NCBI RefSeq assembly: GCF_041060425.1
Contig: NZ_JAULBC010000001.1
Span: forward strand, 1,364,001-1,428,000
Length of the DNA stretch: 64,000 nucleotides
Direction of reading: 5' to 3'
DNA from: Danxiaibacter flavus
Lineage (GTDB): Bacteria > Bacteroidota > Bacteroidia > Chitinophagales > Chitinophagaceae
A program made the position numbers and the translations under genes. Position 1 is the first letter of the stretch, and each line of letters starts with the position of its first letter. The notes under the pieces were generated by a model. It was not told the origin of the DNA, made no database searches, and was given only the letters and a program-made list of their open reading frames with translations. Of the stretch, positions 18,463-27,362 are shown one piece after another.

Positions 18463-19368
18463 TCATTCACTTCTAAACGCCCTGGGCGTCACATTCGTTT
18501 GTTTCTTGAAAAAATTATTGAAATAAGAAGGATATTCAAAGCCAAGCGCATAGCCTATTTCAGAAATGTTCCAATCGGTGTGAATAAGCAATGCTTTGGC
18601 CTCGTTGACAATACGCTCGGCCACGTGTTCCGTTGTTGTTTTGCCTGTGATTTCTTTAACTGCTCTGTTAAGATGATTTACATGAACAGAAAGACGGCTG
18701 GCATAATCCTTCGCTGTTTTAAGTTTGAGTGTGTTTGCAGGTGTGTCTATAGGAAACTGTCTTTCCATCAACTCTATAAACAAATTGGCTATGCGCGAGG
18801 ATGCATTTGAATGTGCAACAAATGTTTCAGCCGGACGCATTTTCATAGCCTCATGCATCAACAGGTTAATATAGTTGTGCATGAGATCATACTTGTATGT
18901 GTACTCAGATTCCATCTCCTCCAGCATTTTTTCAAATATGAAGCAGATGTTTTTTTGTTGCGCTTCATCGGGAAAGAAAACAGGATGGCCGCCGATCCTG
19001 TACATGGGATTGTCAGATAAATTATCGTGGCGTGATCCCGATTTAAAAAAGTCTTCAGTAAAAAGACAGAAGTACCCAGTCTGTTTTTCTGAAGTTATTT
19101 CCCATGAGTACGGAACGTTTGGATTAGAGAATAGTAAAGTATTGTTATTCAGCTCAAGGCTTTTATCTGCATAATGCAAAACACCGGTACCTTCAATAAA
19201 AGTGATCTTATAAAAATCTCTCCTGCTATAAGGCACGCAACTCTTGCACATAAACTCTTCCCTGCGATACACATTAAAATGCCCGTAGCCATTATTTCCA
19301 TTAAGCGATGGCTTGTTAGCAACGGCATGCCCGGCATAGAAATCTTCGAGCGTTTGTGTTTTATTCAT
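18463..19368 (-). CDS. AraC-family transcriptional regulator
   Basis: A 301-residue regulator. The N-terminal part is a cupin-like effector domain (FNVYRREEF, YKITFIEGTGVLHY, NNNTLLFSNPNVPYSWE). The C-terminal 100 residues contain the two AraC helix-turn-helix motifs (TAKDYASRLSVHVNHLNRAVKEI and NISEIGYALGFEYPSYFNNFFKK), ending in the family's FKKxTxxTPxxFR pattern. In this family it could control the aldo/keto reductase next door (same strand, downstream), but a 400-bp repeat spacer separates them. The effector is unknown. Confidence 0.93.
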   Translation of the reverse strand: MNKTQTLEDFYAGHAVANKPSLNGNNGYGHFNVYRREEFMCKSCVPYSRRDFYKITFIEGTGVLHYADKSLELNNNTLLFSNPNVPYSWEITSEKQTGYFCLFTEDFFKSGSRHDNLSDNPMYRIGGHPVFFPDEAQQKNICFIFEKMLEEMESEYTYKYDLMHNYINLLMHEAMKMRPAETFVAHSNASSRIANLFIELMERQFPIDTPANTLKLKTAKDYASRLSVHVNHLNRAVKEITGKTTTEHVAERIVNEAKALLIHTDWNISEIGYALGFEYPSYFNNFFKKQTNVTPRAFRSE

Positions 19369-19454
19369 TCACTAAAATTATACAAATCAAACATTGCGGC
19401 AATGGGATCGGGGCGACTAAGTTAAAACTGAGTTGGATCTGATCTTGCTGAAAG

Positions 19455-19856
19455 TAGATATTCTTTTATACAACTAGTGAATAGTCAGTAGTCAATGGTG
19501 AAAGTCCGGTCTGGCTAAGTAAATGCATTATCGTTTAAGTGCAATTATTATTGCAGGCAAAATTCTTATTTGCTCTTATATGCCTATATGGTTTAAAAAA
19601 ACTCGCTTCGGTCTGCTTTAAACTTTATAAGTTGTTTACTATGAAACGTTGTTGCGGCCGACACCTTACTTCTATACAGCTAGTGAATATAGTCAATAGT
19701 GAAGGTCTGAGCAGGCTAAGTAAATCTATTGTCGTTTATGTGTTATTATCCCAGGTAAAAGTTCTTATTTGCTCTTACATTTCTTAAATGGTTAAAAAAG
19801 CTTCGCTTCGGTCAGCTTTAGGCTTTGGGCTTTAAGCTTTAAGCTTAATCGTGTTT
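19455..19856. repeat. Two tandem copies of a roughly 200-bp composite repeat (third copy at 55455-55680)
   Basis: The 608-bp gap between the AraC and GH29 genes is filled by this block. Each copy starts near TATACAaCTAGTGAATAG, continues with CTGGCTAAGTAAA, TTCTTATTTGCTCTTA, then ATGGTTTAAAAAA and CGCTTCGGTCaGCTTTA, ending in CTTTAAGCTTTA words. Copy 1 (19470-19668) and the third copy at 55455-55680 also share TATNAGTTGTTTAC-ATGAAACGTTG. Copy 2 runs from about 19669 to 19856 and lacks that last module. The remaining 120 bp before GH29 hold nothing I recognise. Confidence 0.85.
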
Positions 19857-19976
19857 CAGCCTGTATTGACAATCTCTTCCATAATATTAACTGTTAACTT
19901 TTTTTGATGGATGGATGTGATATATTGCGCGCCTGTACTGCAATTAATTGTGATCTTTAAAAGTAAAATTTAGCGG

Positions 19977-21317
19977 ATGAGAAAAAGTCTCTTGTTTGTA
20001 ACGTTGTTATACTTTACAACAAATCTTAATGCTCAGCAAAAGGTAAATGCTGATAGTATCCGGAACAAAATGGAATGGTTTGCCGATGCGAAGCTCGGGA
20101 TCTTTATTCATTACGGCATTTATGACGTAAATGGCATTGATGAAAGCTGGAGCTTTCACAACAAGAAAATATCCTGGCCCGACTATATGAAGCAAATGAA
20201 GGGCTTTACCGCTAAAAATTATGATCCGCAAGCCTGGGCTGATCTGATTAAACAAAGTGGTGCAAACTATGCGGTGCTAACAACCAAACACCACGATGGT
20301 GTGGCATTGTGGGATACAAAAGAAAAGCATTACAGCGTAGTAAAGAACACACCTGCAAAGCGCGATCTTGTAAAACCTTTCTTTGATGCATTGAGAAAAG
20401 ACGGAATTAAATGTGGTGCTTATTTCTCACTGATCGACTGGAGTTATCCTGATTATCCCGGCTTTCTAAAAGACAGCAGCCGTTACAGTGCAGCAAATCA
20501 GCCTGAACGCTGGAATAAATTCAGGAAGTTTATGTTTAACCAGCTTACTGAAATAAGTACACAGTATAACCCAGACCTGTACTGGTTTGATGGAGACTGG
20601 GAACACAGTGCGGAAGAATGGCAAAGCCAAAATGTTCGTGCATTGTTGCTCTCAAAAAATCCAAACACCATCATCAATGGTCGCTTACAAGGTTATGGAG
20701 ATTATGAAACGCCGGAGCAGAATTTCCCTGTAACACGTCCACATTACAACTGGTGGGAACTGTGCATGACGATCAATAACAACTGGGGATATCAACCACA
20801 GGACACCAACTGGAAAACACCGTATGAAGTGATTACCATCTTTACAGACGTAGTTGCAAACGGCGGTAATTTGTTGCTGGATATCGGACCAAAAGAAGAT
20901 GGAACAATTCCCCAGGAAGAGGTTCATGTTTTACAGGAGCTTGGCAAATGGAATGCAAAACATAAGGAAGCAATTTTTGGTACATTGGGTGGAATTCCCC
21001 TGGGACATTTTTATGGTCCTACCACTTTGTCTAAAGATTCAACAGTACTGTACTTATTTCTGCCTGGTAAAACAAGTGGAAACGTTGCAATAAAAGGACT
21101 TGTAAATGGTATTAAAGAAGTGGAGGTTGTAGGTAATGGTACAAAATTGCAACATAAAGTAGTCGGCAAAATATCATGGAGCCCTGTGCCTGGCATAGTT
21201 TACATCAATGTACCTGACAATGTACAGGATGAATATGAAACAGTATTAAAAGTGACATTGGATAAGCCTGTTAAACTTTACAGAGGCAGAGGTGGATTAG
21301 GAACAGATATTAATTAG
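19977..21317 (+). CDS. GH29 alpha-L-fucosidase
   Basis: A 446-residue secreted enzyme; the signal peptide (about 1-20) ends LNAQQ. It releases fucose from glycans by a retaining mechanism. The family blocks are intact: WFADAKLGIFIHYGIYD (34-50), TTKHHDGVALWDTK (102-115), and NPDLYWFDGDWEH (198-210), where Asp205 matches the GH29 nucleophile. NGGNLLLDIGPKEDGTIP follows further on. The C-terminus is a short beta-sandwich. Together with GH92 and the sialate esterase it suggests foraging on host or plant glycoproteins (inference). Confidence 0.95.
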   Translation: MRKSLLFVTLLYFTTNLNAQQKVNADSIRNKMEWFADAKLGIFIHYGIYDVNGIDESWSFHNKKISWPDYMKQMKGFTAKNYDPQAWADLIKQSGANYAVLTTKHHDGVALWDTKEKHYSVVKNTPAKRDLVKPFFDALRKDGIKCGAYFSLIDWSYPDYPGFLKDSSRYSAANQPERWNKFRKFMFNQLTEISTQYNPDLYWFDGDWEHSAEEWQSQNVRALLLSKNPNTIINGRLQGYGDYETPEQNFPVTRPHYNWWELCMTINNNWGYQPQDTNWKTPYEVITIFTDVVANGGNLLLDIGPKEDGTIPQEEVHVLQELGKWNAKHKEAIFGTLGGIPLGHFYGPTTLSKDSTVLYLFLPGKTSGNVAIKGLVNGIKEVEVVGNGTKLQHKVVGKISWSPVPGIVYINVPDNVQDEYETVLKVTLDKPVKLYRGRGGLGTDIN

Positions 21318-21390
21318 CCGTGAGCTATCAGCTATTAGCTTTTAGCTGAATGCCTGTATTGAATCAGTTTAATTTATTGGTAACAACCAT

Positions 21391-21424
21391 AAAGACCCGG
21401 CAAACGTTGCCGGGTCTTTTCATA
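21391..21424 (+). terminator. Terminator after the GH29 gene
   Basis: AGACCCGGCAA / TTGCCGGGTCT arms form a perfect hairpin, followed by TTTTCAT. It lies 74 bp after the fucosidase stop. Confidence 0.85.
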
Positions 21425-21460
21425 ATAACTTTGTCGAAGCTTACATGCCGCGCCCCATTG

Positions 21461-21490
21461 TCAATTCTCAATTTTCAATTTTCCATTGTA
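21461..21490 (-). repeat. ATTGAAAATTGAC word, reverse orientation
   Basis: The sequence reads CAATTCTCAATTTTCAATT, the reverse complement of the words at 16850 and 43619. The 341-bp gap 21318-21658 otherwise holds GCTATCAGCTATTAGC words just after the GH29 stop (21321-21345), the terminator at 21391 and the hairpin at 21511. No gene is seen. Confidence 0.75.
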
Positions 21491-21510
21491 CTTCGTACAT
21501 CTAAAATAAT

Positions 21511-21541
21511 AAGCCCGTTACTTGAGGTTGTAACGGGCTTT
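21511..21541. terminator. GC-rich hairpin, probable terminator
   Basis: AAGCCCGTTAC and GTAACGGGCTT arms pair perfectly around CTTGAGGTT-type loop sequence and are followed by TTCGTTTG. The + strand T-run is weak; on the minus strand it is followed by ATTATTTTAG. It may serve both flanking genes. Confidence 0.6.
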
Positions 21542-21658
21542 CGTTTGAAGCAATTAGCTTGGAAATTATTATCGGTTTTTCAATCGCATTTTTAAATCCT
21601 TTGCTTTGGCGCAGAAGGACTTCTGGTTTCTTAGCATACGGATTGATCGCCGATTATA

Positions 21659-22705
21659 TTAAGCACTCAGCTCTGTCAAAGGCTGTAAAGCCGGATCTGA
21701 CATTGGCTGCCTTTTCTGTTGCTCTACTTCTTTTATATAATGTTGTTTTGTAAGTTTCGCTGTTTTATGGTCTCCGGTATGGCTCCATCCCGGAGGCATG
21801 ATGATATACAACAGTTTATTTTTAAGCCCTGGGGCTCTGTAAACATCTTTTGCAAGACATACAATTTCACCAAAATAAACATCAAGAAAATTGTGAGAAT
21901 TCATCTCCCTTGTAATTCCGTACTCTGGCTTAATTTCCGTTTTCTCATCCTGGTAAGTCTTGAAGACCTTATCCCAAATATTGAGCAAGTTACAAAAATT
22001 GGTATCCATATACAATGGATTTCTGGCGTGATGAACACGGTGGTGTGACGGCGTTAATATGATCTTGTTTAAAAAGCCCAGACGCCCGTCTTTTAGAATA
22101 TTCTCACCTATATGTATAAATGCACCCCAGGTGCCGTCAATAAACATAATAAGGAACAAGAGCGGCGGATTCACACCCATTATGATACAAATTGAAGTAC
22201 GTATCACATCTGCATATGGCGCTTCAAGGATGAAGTGCGCATAGGTTACTGAAAGGTTCATGTGTTCCAGTGCATGATGTGTTGAATGCAGGCACCAGAA
22301 GGCCCTCACTTTGTGTCCGAAATAATGATAGATAAAATGCGAAAATTCCCATATTATGTATCCGTAAATAAACCAGTACCATGTAAAACTGGTTTTTACA
22401 ATGGCGTATTTTTCAAAAAGGCCGATGCAAAATGCAACGGCAGCTATTGAAATAAACCTCGAAGCAAAACGGTTGAAAATGTACAGCAGAAATACAACCT
22501 TGTATTCGGAAGCCTTAAACCTTTTAAATATAGCTGCGCGTATGATCTCCAGTATTAGTAAAAAAGGAATGAGTGGACCAATCGCAGCTCTCAATCCATC
22601 GTAAGTTAATAGCGAACTATAGTTTCCTGATTGCAGGATCTCGAAAATATGCCTCACTCCAAGGAAACGAATGGCTTCATCAAACAAGGTGTTTAAAAAC
22701 TCCAT
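21659..22705 (-). CDS. Sterol desaturase / fatty acid hydroxylase superfamily protein
   Basis: A 348-residue integral membrane di-iron enzyme. Four to five hydrophobic segments surround the family's histidine clusters: HFIYHYFGH (His123, 127, 131), HSTHH (His140, 143, 144) and HHRVHH (His221-226). These ligate two irons in the hydroxylase/desaturase family. The C-terminal ~60 residues are polar, with a lysine-rich stretch. The substrate is probably a lipid (sterol, carotenoid or fatty acid) but cannot be told from sequence. Confidence 0.9.
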   Translation of the reverse strand: MEFLNTLFDEAIRFLGVRHIFEILQSGNYSSLLTYDGLRAAIGPLIPFLLILEIIRAAIFKRFKASEYKVVFLLYIFNRFASRFISIAAVAFCIGLFEKYAIVKTSFTWYWFIYGYIIWEFSHFIYHYFGHKVRAFWCLHSTHHALEHMNLSVTYAHFILEAPYADVIRTSICIIMGVNPPLLFLIMFIDGTWGAFIHIGENILKDGRLGFLNKIILTPSHHRVHHARNPLYMDTNFCNLLNIWDKVFKTYQDEKTEIKPEYGITREMNSHNFLDVYFGEIVCLAKDVYRAPGLKNKLLYIIMPPGWSHTGDHKTAKLTKQHYIKEVEQQKRQPMSDPALQPLTELSA

Positions 22706-22866
22706 AGGCTTAATTTTTAGCTTTATTAACCGGTATCATCGTTAGAAAACTAAAAATAGCAAATCCCACCGAACTAGCCGACTTTATTTATCCATATGTT
22801 TGAACAAAGTTTTTTTACCGGGATATTTAAGGATTGAAAGCCGAACATAATCGACTGAAAATAAAT

Positions 22867-23199
22867 CTACTGCATTTCGCCACCTTCATTTCCATAAAAA
22901 ATGACCCAGGTAGCAAAATCTTCCGTAAAATCAATAAAACGGTGCTCCATACTGGCAGGAACAAATAACACATCGCCGGTTTTGCAGGTAACGGTATCGC
23001 CATTGCGAAAAAAGAAACCTGATCCGCTGGCTATAATATATAATTCGTCCTGTTTGTGAGGTTGTTGATGATCCACCTTTTCAGGCTTGTAATATTCAAC
23101 GCTCATGCTGCCGTGCTGCATTAATGTAGTAAATGTTGCCTGGTCAGTTTCTTTAAGTCGTGTAACAGCATCTTCGAGAGATATCTTAAAATTGGCCAT
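22867..23199 (-). CDS. Small cupin-domain protein
   Basis: A 110-residue single-domain cupin. The two motifs are recognisable: the first around YKPEKVDHQQPHKQDELYII, with the histidine/glutamate ligands, and the second around PASMEHRFIDFTEDF. Such proteins bind a metal and act as isomerases, dioxygenases or sensors; no specific role can be given. It lies 44 bp downstream of the saccharopine dehydrogenase-like gene on the same strand and is probably co-transcribed with it. Confidence 0.85.
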   Translation of the reverse strand: MANFKISLEDAVTRLKETDQATFTTLMQHGSMSVEYYKPEKVDHQQPHKQDELYIIASGSGFFFRNGDTVTCKTGDVLFVPASMEHRFIDFTEDFATWVIFYGNEGGEMQ

Positions 23200-23243
23200 A
23201 ACCTGAAATTGTTGTTATTAATAGAGCTGAACAAATTGGCAAC

Positions 23244-24743
23244 TCAACTTTCATACTCTTCAAACGCAATGCCGTTCAGCCTTAATTCGCTGAGTACCGG
23301 GTCATAAATGCTTTCAATAACAGGGATGTGTAATCCTCTTGCAGGTATCTTATTCTTCAGGATCAGATTGGCAGCGATCCCTAAGGGTAACCCCACTGTT
23401 TTCGCCATCGCAGTAAAACGGTTGTTATCGCCTTTTACAGCAAGCACACTTTTTATAACGGATTTTTTCCGGTCCTTCTCATATTCAATTTCATGCATCA
23501 TAACTACCAGGTCCTTATCATCGGACTGTAATGCCAATTTTTTTTCCAATATCATTTGCATAATATCTGCAGCACTGCATGTATCCTTATTTATGAGGGA
23601 CTGATCCTCCAGTCCAATAAAAAATAACTGGTTCATACTAACGTTGGCTTCATGCATCTGTCTGGCGATTTTTTCTGCAGCCATCGTCTTAACATTGTCT
23701 GTCGTTACCGTATTAAGCTGTCCATGCTGATCAACTAACATCATGTCATTTGCCACATCTGCCACGTCTGGCAGTTGCTCATCCTGTTGAACAAGCATCA
23801 TCAGTTTTTCCATCAAATCCCTGGCGAAATCTATTCTTGAAGAAAGCATATTTTTAAGCCATTCGCCAAAACCATGTTTTTCAAAATGGTTTTTAAAGAA
23901 TGCGGCAATGGTCATTCCGTTGGTATCGTAAATCTTCTCTTCGTTTGTCAGTTGCAGATCCACAATGTTTTTCCAGCCAAGACAAAAATCGGGATGCCTG
24001 AGTGTGGTTCGTACAAATGTATTGGCTTCATCAAGATGGTAAAGCGGAATATAGCTCAATGAATCCCTGTTTGGGTAATAAGCAAAATCCTGCAGTCCCG
24101 GCACGTGTACTAACCTTTCACTATCAAATAACGTTTCATAACCCAGGTGAACGGCCTTGTTATCCTCGCGGTATTCTGCACCGGCTTTGCCTGCAAGAAT
24201 CACATTTCTCGGGTTCCAGCTTATTTTATAATGCCACGGATTATCATCGCTTTCCGGTGCGACCAATCCACCACAATGAGATTTGAAAGACGTTATTCTG
24301 GCACCGTTGTTTTTTATCCTGTGAATCAGCTGCATTGCGCTCATATGATCTATTCCCGGGTCAAGTCCCATTTCACATAAGAACAACAGATCATTTTTTA
24401 CAATGTCTTTTTCGAGTTGCCTGATGTTGTCGTCGATATATGATGCCGTGATCAGATGCTTTTTTTCTGCAACACATTCTTTCGCTACAAGATAATGTAG
24501 TGCGGGCGGCATTAAAGAAATTACCACATCGGCCTTTTGTACCAGGTTTTTGCGGGCTACATCGTCGTGTATATTGATTTCAATCGGAGTAACAAGGGGA
24601 TGATTGCCTGTTTTTTCTTGTGCCGCATAAAGGTTATTGTCGGCAACTATAGCTGTCCATTGGTTTTCAGACGTTATTTTTTTCAGGTACTCAATCAGTA
24701 CAGAAGAAGACTTGCCTGCGCCGAACAATAGTATTTGCTTCAT
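23244..24743 (-). CDS. Saccharopine dehydrogenase-family oxidoreductase
   Basis: A 499-residue NAD(P)-dependent enzyme. The N-terminal Rossmann fold starts MKQILLFGAGKSSSVLIEYL. The long C-terminal part has the saccharopine-reductase pattern (CEMGLDPGIDHMSAMQLI, then KSHCGGLVAPESDDNPWHYKI). This resembles the saccharopine dehydrogenase (L-glutamate-forming) / homospermidine-synthase-like group. In bacteria a lysine-catabolic or lysine-synthesis role is possible; the neighbouring cupin does not decide this. Length is slightly above the usual 400-450 because of an insert near residues 300-400. Confidence 0.85.
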   Translation of the reverse strand: MKQILLFGAGKSSSVLIEYLKKITSENQWTAIVADNNLYAAQEKTGNHPLVTPIEINIHDDVARKNLVQKADVVISLMPPALHYLVAKECVAEKKHLITASYIDDNIRQLEKDIVKNDLLFLCEMGLDPGIDHMSAMQLIHRIKNNGARITSFKSHCGGLVAPESDDNPWHYKISWNPRNVILAGKAGAEYREDNKAVHLGYETLFDSERLVHVPGLQDFAYYPNRDSLSYIPLYHLDEANTFVRTTLRHPDFCLGWKNIVDLQLTNEEKIYDTNGMTIAAFFKNHFEKHGFGEWLKNMLSSRIDFARDLMEKLMMLVQQDEQLPDVADVANDMMLVDQHGQLNTVTTDNVKTMAAEKIARQMHEANVSMNQLFFIGLEDQSLINKDTCSAADIMQMILEKKLALQSDDKDLVVMMHEIEYEKDRKKSVIKSVLAVKGDNNRFTAMAKTVGLPLGIAANLILKNKIPARGLHIPVIESIYDPVLSELRLNGIAFEEYES

Positions 24744-24785
24744 GTAACGCTTTATTTAATAATTACCAATCAGGCCGGTTGAGGT

Positions 24786-24912
24786 AAGTCAAAATTAAAA
24801 AGTCAAAAGTTAAAAGGTTCCAGCGCAGGCTTGCTAATATTTTTTTAGAGCAAGCCCTCTCGGGGCACTACAATTTTTTGATTTTTTACTTTTGAATTTT
24901 GACTTTAATTAC
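24786..24912. repeat. Inverted AGTCAAAAGTC words enclosing a GGCTTGCT hairpin
   Basis: The left arm (24786-24815) and right arm (24880-24907) are near reverse complements. Between them GGCTTGCT and AGCAAGCC pair around an AT-rich loop (24828-24856). The whole 127-bp spacer element is a nested palindrome. Confidence 0.8.
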
Positions 24913-24946
24913 TTCCGGTTGTTTTAGTGCTTATTAAAAATAAAAA

Positions 24947-26332
24947 TTAATCGGCTACAACATACAAACCTTTTTGTTCGGAGCTTACAAGGGATACTTT
25001 ATAGGTTATATTAGAAGCGTTAAGATCGTCAGGCGCCTTTACAGTTATATCCCTGTTAGCAGGCACATTTTTTATGTAGAGGGTTTCACCTTTTTTGTAA
25101 AATCCCTTTTTATCATAGTACTGCAAATCAACCACAACAAGATCCAAAACGGAGGTCGTCATATTACGAAGACTGAGATGCACGTCTTCAACTACGCCAG
25201 GATATCGTGCTGACTGATTAACTTTAATCAACTCATCAACTGTTTTTGTATTGCTTTTAGGCAGAACGGGCGTTTCAATCACCGGCTGTTGTTTTGCTGA
25301 ATTAATAGTTGAAGGATTAATTACAGTGTTGCTTGCTGTTTGGTAAAGCTGGTCATTGCCTTTTACGGCTGCGCCGTTTTTAGTGATAGCCTGGTGAATG
25401 ATACCGTTTGATGTAGTAGCAGCCGGTTTCAAACTTTTAACGGTAGCTTGTTTTGGCTGTGTTTTAGCCACTTGTTTACCATTATGCGGATTTTTTGCCG
25501 TAGTACGCAGTTTGTTTTCAGCTGCGTTGATGTAAATCGGCGTTTTAGCATGCTCTTTTGCTACTTCTGCCGGAACCGCTTGCGGTGCCTGCTGTGGTTC
25601 TTCGTCTTGTTGTGGGGCGGTTTGTTCCTCGTCAACTGCAGACTGATCTGCTACAATGGTCTTTTGTTCAGCAGGCGTTTGTTTAGGTGCAACAGTGGTT
25701 GTTGCAGCCTGAGCGTTTTCTGGTTTTTCCGGTTTAAATACCATCCAAAGTCCCAGGGCAATTACGCCCAGCACCAGCAATGTCTCCATTAATTGTTTTC
25801 CGCTAACCGAAAGTGTGGGGCCATTTTTTCGCTTGTTACCGGTTAGTAAATGCTCAACATATCTTTCTTTGATTTCCTGTAGTGGCTGCTCGAACTTGGT
25901 TGTAAGTTCTACCGGCTCCTGTTTGCGCGGTGCCGGTTTCTCGGCCGGCTTTTCCGGTTGTGGGGAAGTGGCAGGTGTATGTTGTTGCCATTCTGAATAC
26001 ACTTCTTTCCATGAAGGAGTTTCTTCCTTTGCAGCCGGAGCAGCAGGGGTTTCGTCTTTATCTATCCTTCTCCAGGCGGCAGAAATTCTGAATTTAGGCT
26101 TCGCTGTGGCCGGCTTTGTTGTTGCAGCAGCCGGTTTTTTATAAAACCTGTCAAACGGCTGTTCTTCAATTACGGGCGCAAATTCTTTCAAAGCCGGTAT
26201 CTCGCTGGGATAAAGCCATGCAGCAGTTCTACCTTCCTCCCAAATCAGGTCGTAAGGTTTCAGCCCCATTTTAGCCAGCTGTTCAGCGGTGAAGGGGCCC
26301 GATTCTTTATTGTTTCTCAGTAAAAGGTACAT
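24947..26332 (-). CDS. GYF_2 (DUF4339) domain membrane protein
   Basis: A 461-residue protein of unknown function. The first 55 residues form a GYF_2/DUF4339 module (MYLLLRNNKESGPFTAEQL, YDLIWEEGRTAAWLYPSEI). A long Pro/Ala/Lys-rich linker and a single transmembrane helix near residues 180-200 (LMETLLVLGVIALGLWMVF) follow. A second Gln/Ala/Pro-rich low-complexity segment leads to a compact C-terminal domain of about 90 residues (SARYPGVVEDVHLSLRNM ...). The start is set at the ATG at 26332, where the domain begins; an upstream GTG at 26350 is less likely. The topology suggests a cytoplasmic GYF domain tethered to an envelope domain. Confidence 0.75.
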   Translation of the reverse strand: MYLLLRNNKESGPFTAEQLAKMGLKPYDLIWEEGRTAAWLYPSEIPALKEFAPVIEEQPFDRFYKKPAAATTKPATAKPKFRISAAWRRIDKDETPAAPAAKEETPSWKEVYSEWQQHTPATSPQPEKPAEKPAPRKQEPVELTTKFEQPLQEIKERYVEHLLTGNKRKNGPTLSVSGKQLMETLLVLGVIALGLWMVFKPEKPENAQAATTTVAPKQTPAEQKTIVADQSAVDEEQTAPQQDEEPQQAPQAVPAEVAKEHAKTPIYINAAENKLRTTAKNPHNGKQVAKTQPKQATVKSLKPAATTSNGIIHQAITKNGAAVKGNDQLYQTASNTVINPSTINSAKQQPVIETPVLPKSNTKTVDELIKVNQSARYPGVVEDVHLSLRNMTTSVLDLVVVDLQYYDKKGFYKKGETLYIKNVPANRDITVKAPDDLNASNITYKVSLVSSEQKGLYVVAD

Positions 26333-26543
26333 AAAGCCGGAGTTAGTCACCTAATAATGCATATTGCATGCCTATTATTGTAAAAAATAAGTTATTACTC
26401 ATATTTTTTTTGAAATATGGGCGTTTGGGCAATGATCTTGCTTAAACTACGTTCATGTGGGCCGTTAACAGGGCATACCCTGCGCAGCCCGCTAAATCAG
26501 GGTTCAACTAAAATGTTCGTATCATTGCACTAACTATTAAACT

Positions 26544-27362
26544 ATGGTTCAGAAGAATTTTGGGATATATGGCGAAGATGACGCTGCAACCAGGCTCTAT
26601 GTTGAGATTGGTGACAGCATCATAGCATGCTGGAGTATCACTGATAATAATGACTGGCTTCATTCTTTCGAATTATTTGAATTTGGCAAGGATATGTCTG
26701 ACTACGAGGAGATATTCCGTCAGACTAAGCTTTATTCCAAATTATTGTCTCAATCCTATCCGGATGTAAAAATTATTCTCAACAATAAGGACGTGGTTGC
26801 AGTTCCGGGGAGTTTTTACAGGGAGGATTCATTGAATGATTATTTTCTGTTGGAAACGGGTGCTCCCGCTCATGGAAAGGTGATGAAGGATATAGTTCCG
26901 GATTATATAGTGGCTTATTGTATACCGGAAACAATTCTTGCTGCTGCCGAACGCGCTTTTCCGAAAGTTTCATTCTCGCATAAAAAAACGCTTCTATACA
27001 ATACAGATACGCAGGAATATCCAAAGGATGCGCTATTGCAGGTAGCATTTTACAGAAATAATTGTTCGGTTGTTGTTTATCAACAGCACGCAATTTCACT
27101 GGTGCAGAATTTCTGTTACCAAACTTCAGAAGACGTGTTGTACTTTCTGTTGAATTGCATGAAACAACTGAATATTGAAAATTCGGACGCAACGGTACAG
27201 GTAAGCGGCTTGATCGATAAAAACTCGGCAATGTATGGTGAATTGTATAAGTACATTGCCAATCTTGAAACAGATGACCTTTCGGCTGATAAGCTGGATA
27301 AGGCTGTTTTTGAGGATTACCCGTTGCATTATTTTTCACCCTTTTATAAAATGGTTGTATGA
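26544..27362 (+). CDS. DUF3822 family protein
   Basis: A 272-residue cytosolic protein of a Bacteroidota-restricted family with no assigned function. It is recognisable by its alternating strand-helix pattern, ICEPE-type internal block (AYCIPETILAAAERAFP) and its constant position immediately before the rsmD methyltransferase gene. The ATG of the next gene overlaps its stop (ATGA), so the two are translationally coupled. It opens a run of six forward genes ending with rnr. The ~190 bp upstream hold no repeat. Confidence 0.85.
   Translation: MVQKNFGIYGEDDAATRLYVEIGDSIIACWSITDNNDWLHSFELFEFGKDMSDYEEIFRQTKLYSKLLSQSYPDVKIILNNKDVVAVPGSFYREDSLNDYFLLETGAPAHGKVMKDIVPDYIVAYCIPETILAAAERAFPKVSFSHKKTLLYNTDTQEYPKDALLQVAFYRNNCSVVVYQQHAISLVQNFCYQTSEDVLYFLLNCMKQLNIENSDATVQVSGLIDKNSAMYGELYKYIANLETDDLSADKLDKAVFEDYPLHYFSPFYKMVV

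Noticed and set aside
18334..18810. 158-codon forward reading frame
   Set aside because: Its first third is repeat sequence and the rest is antisense to the AraC-family gene.
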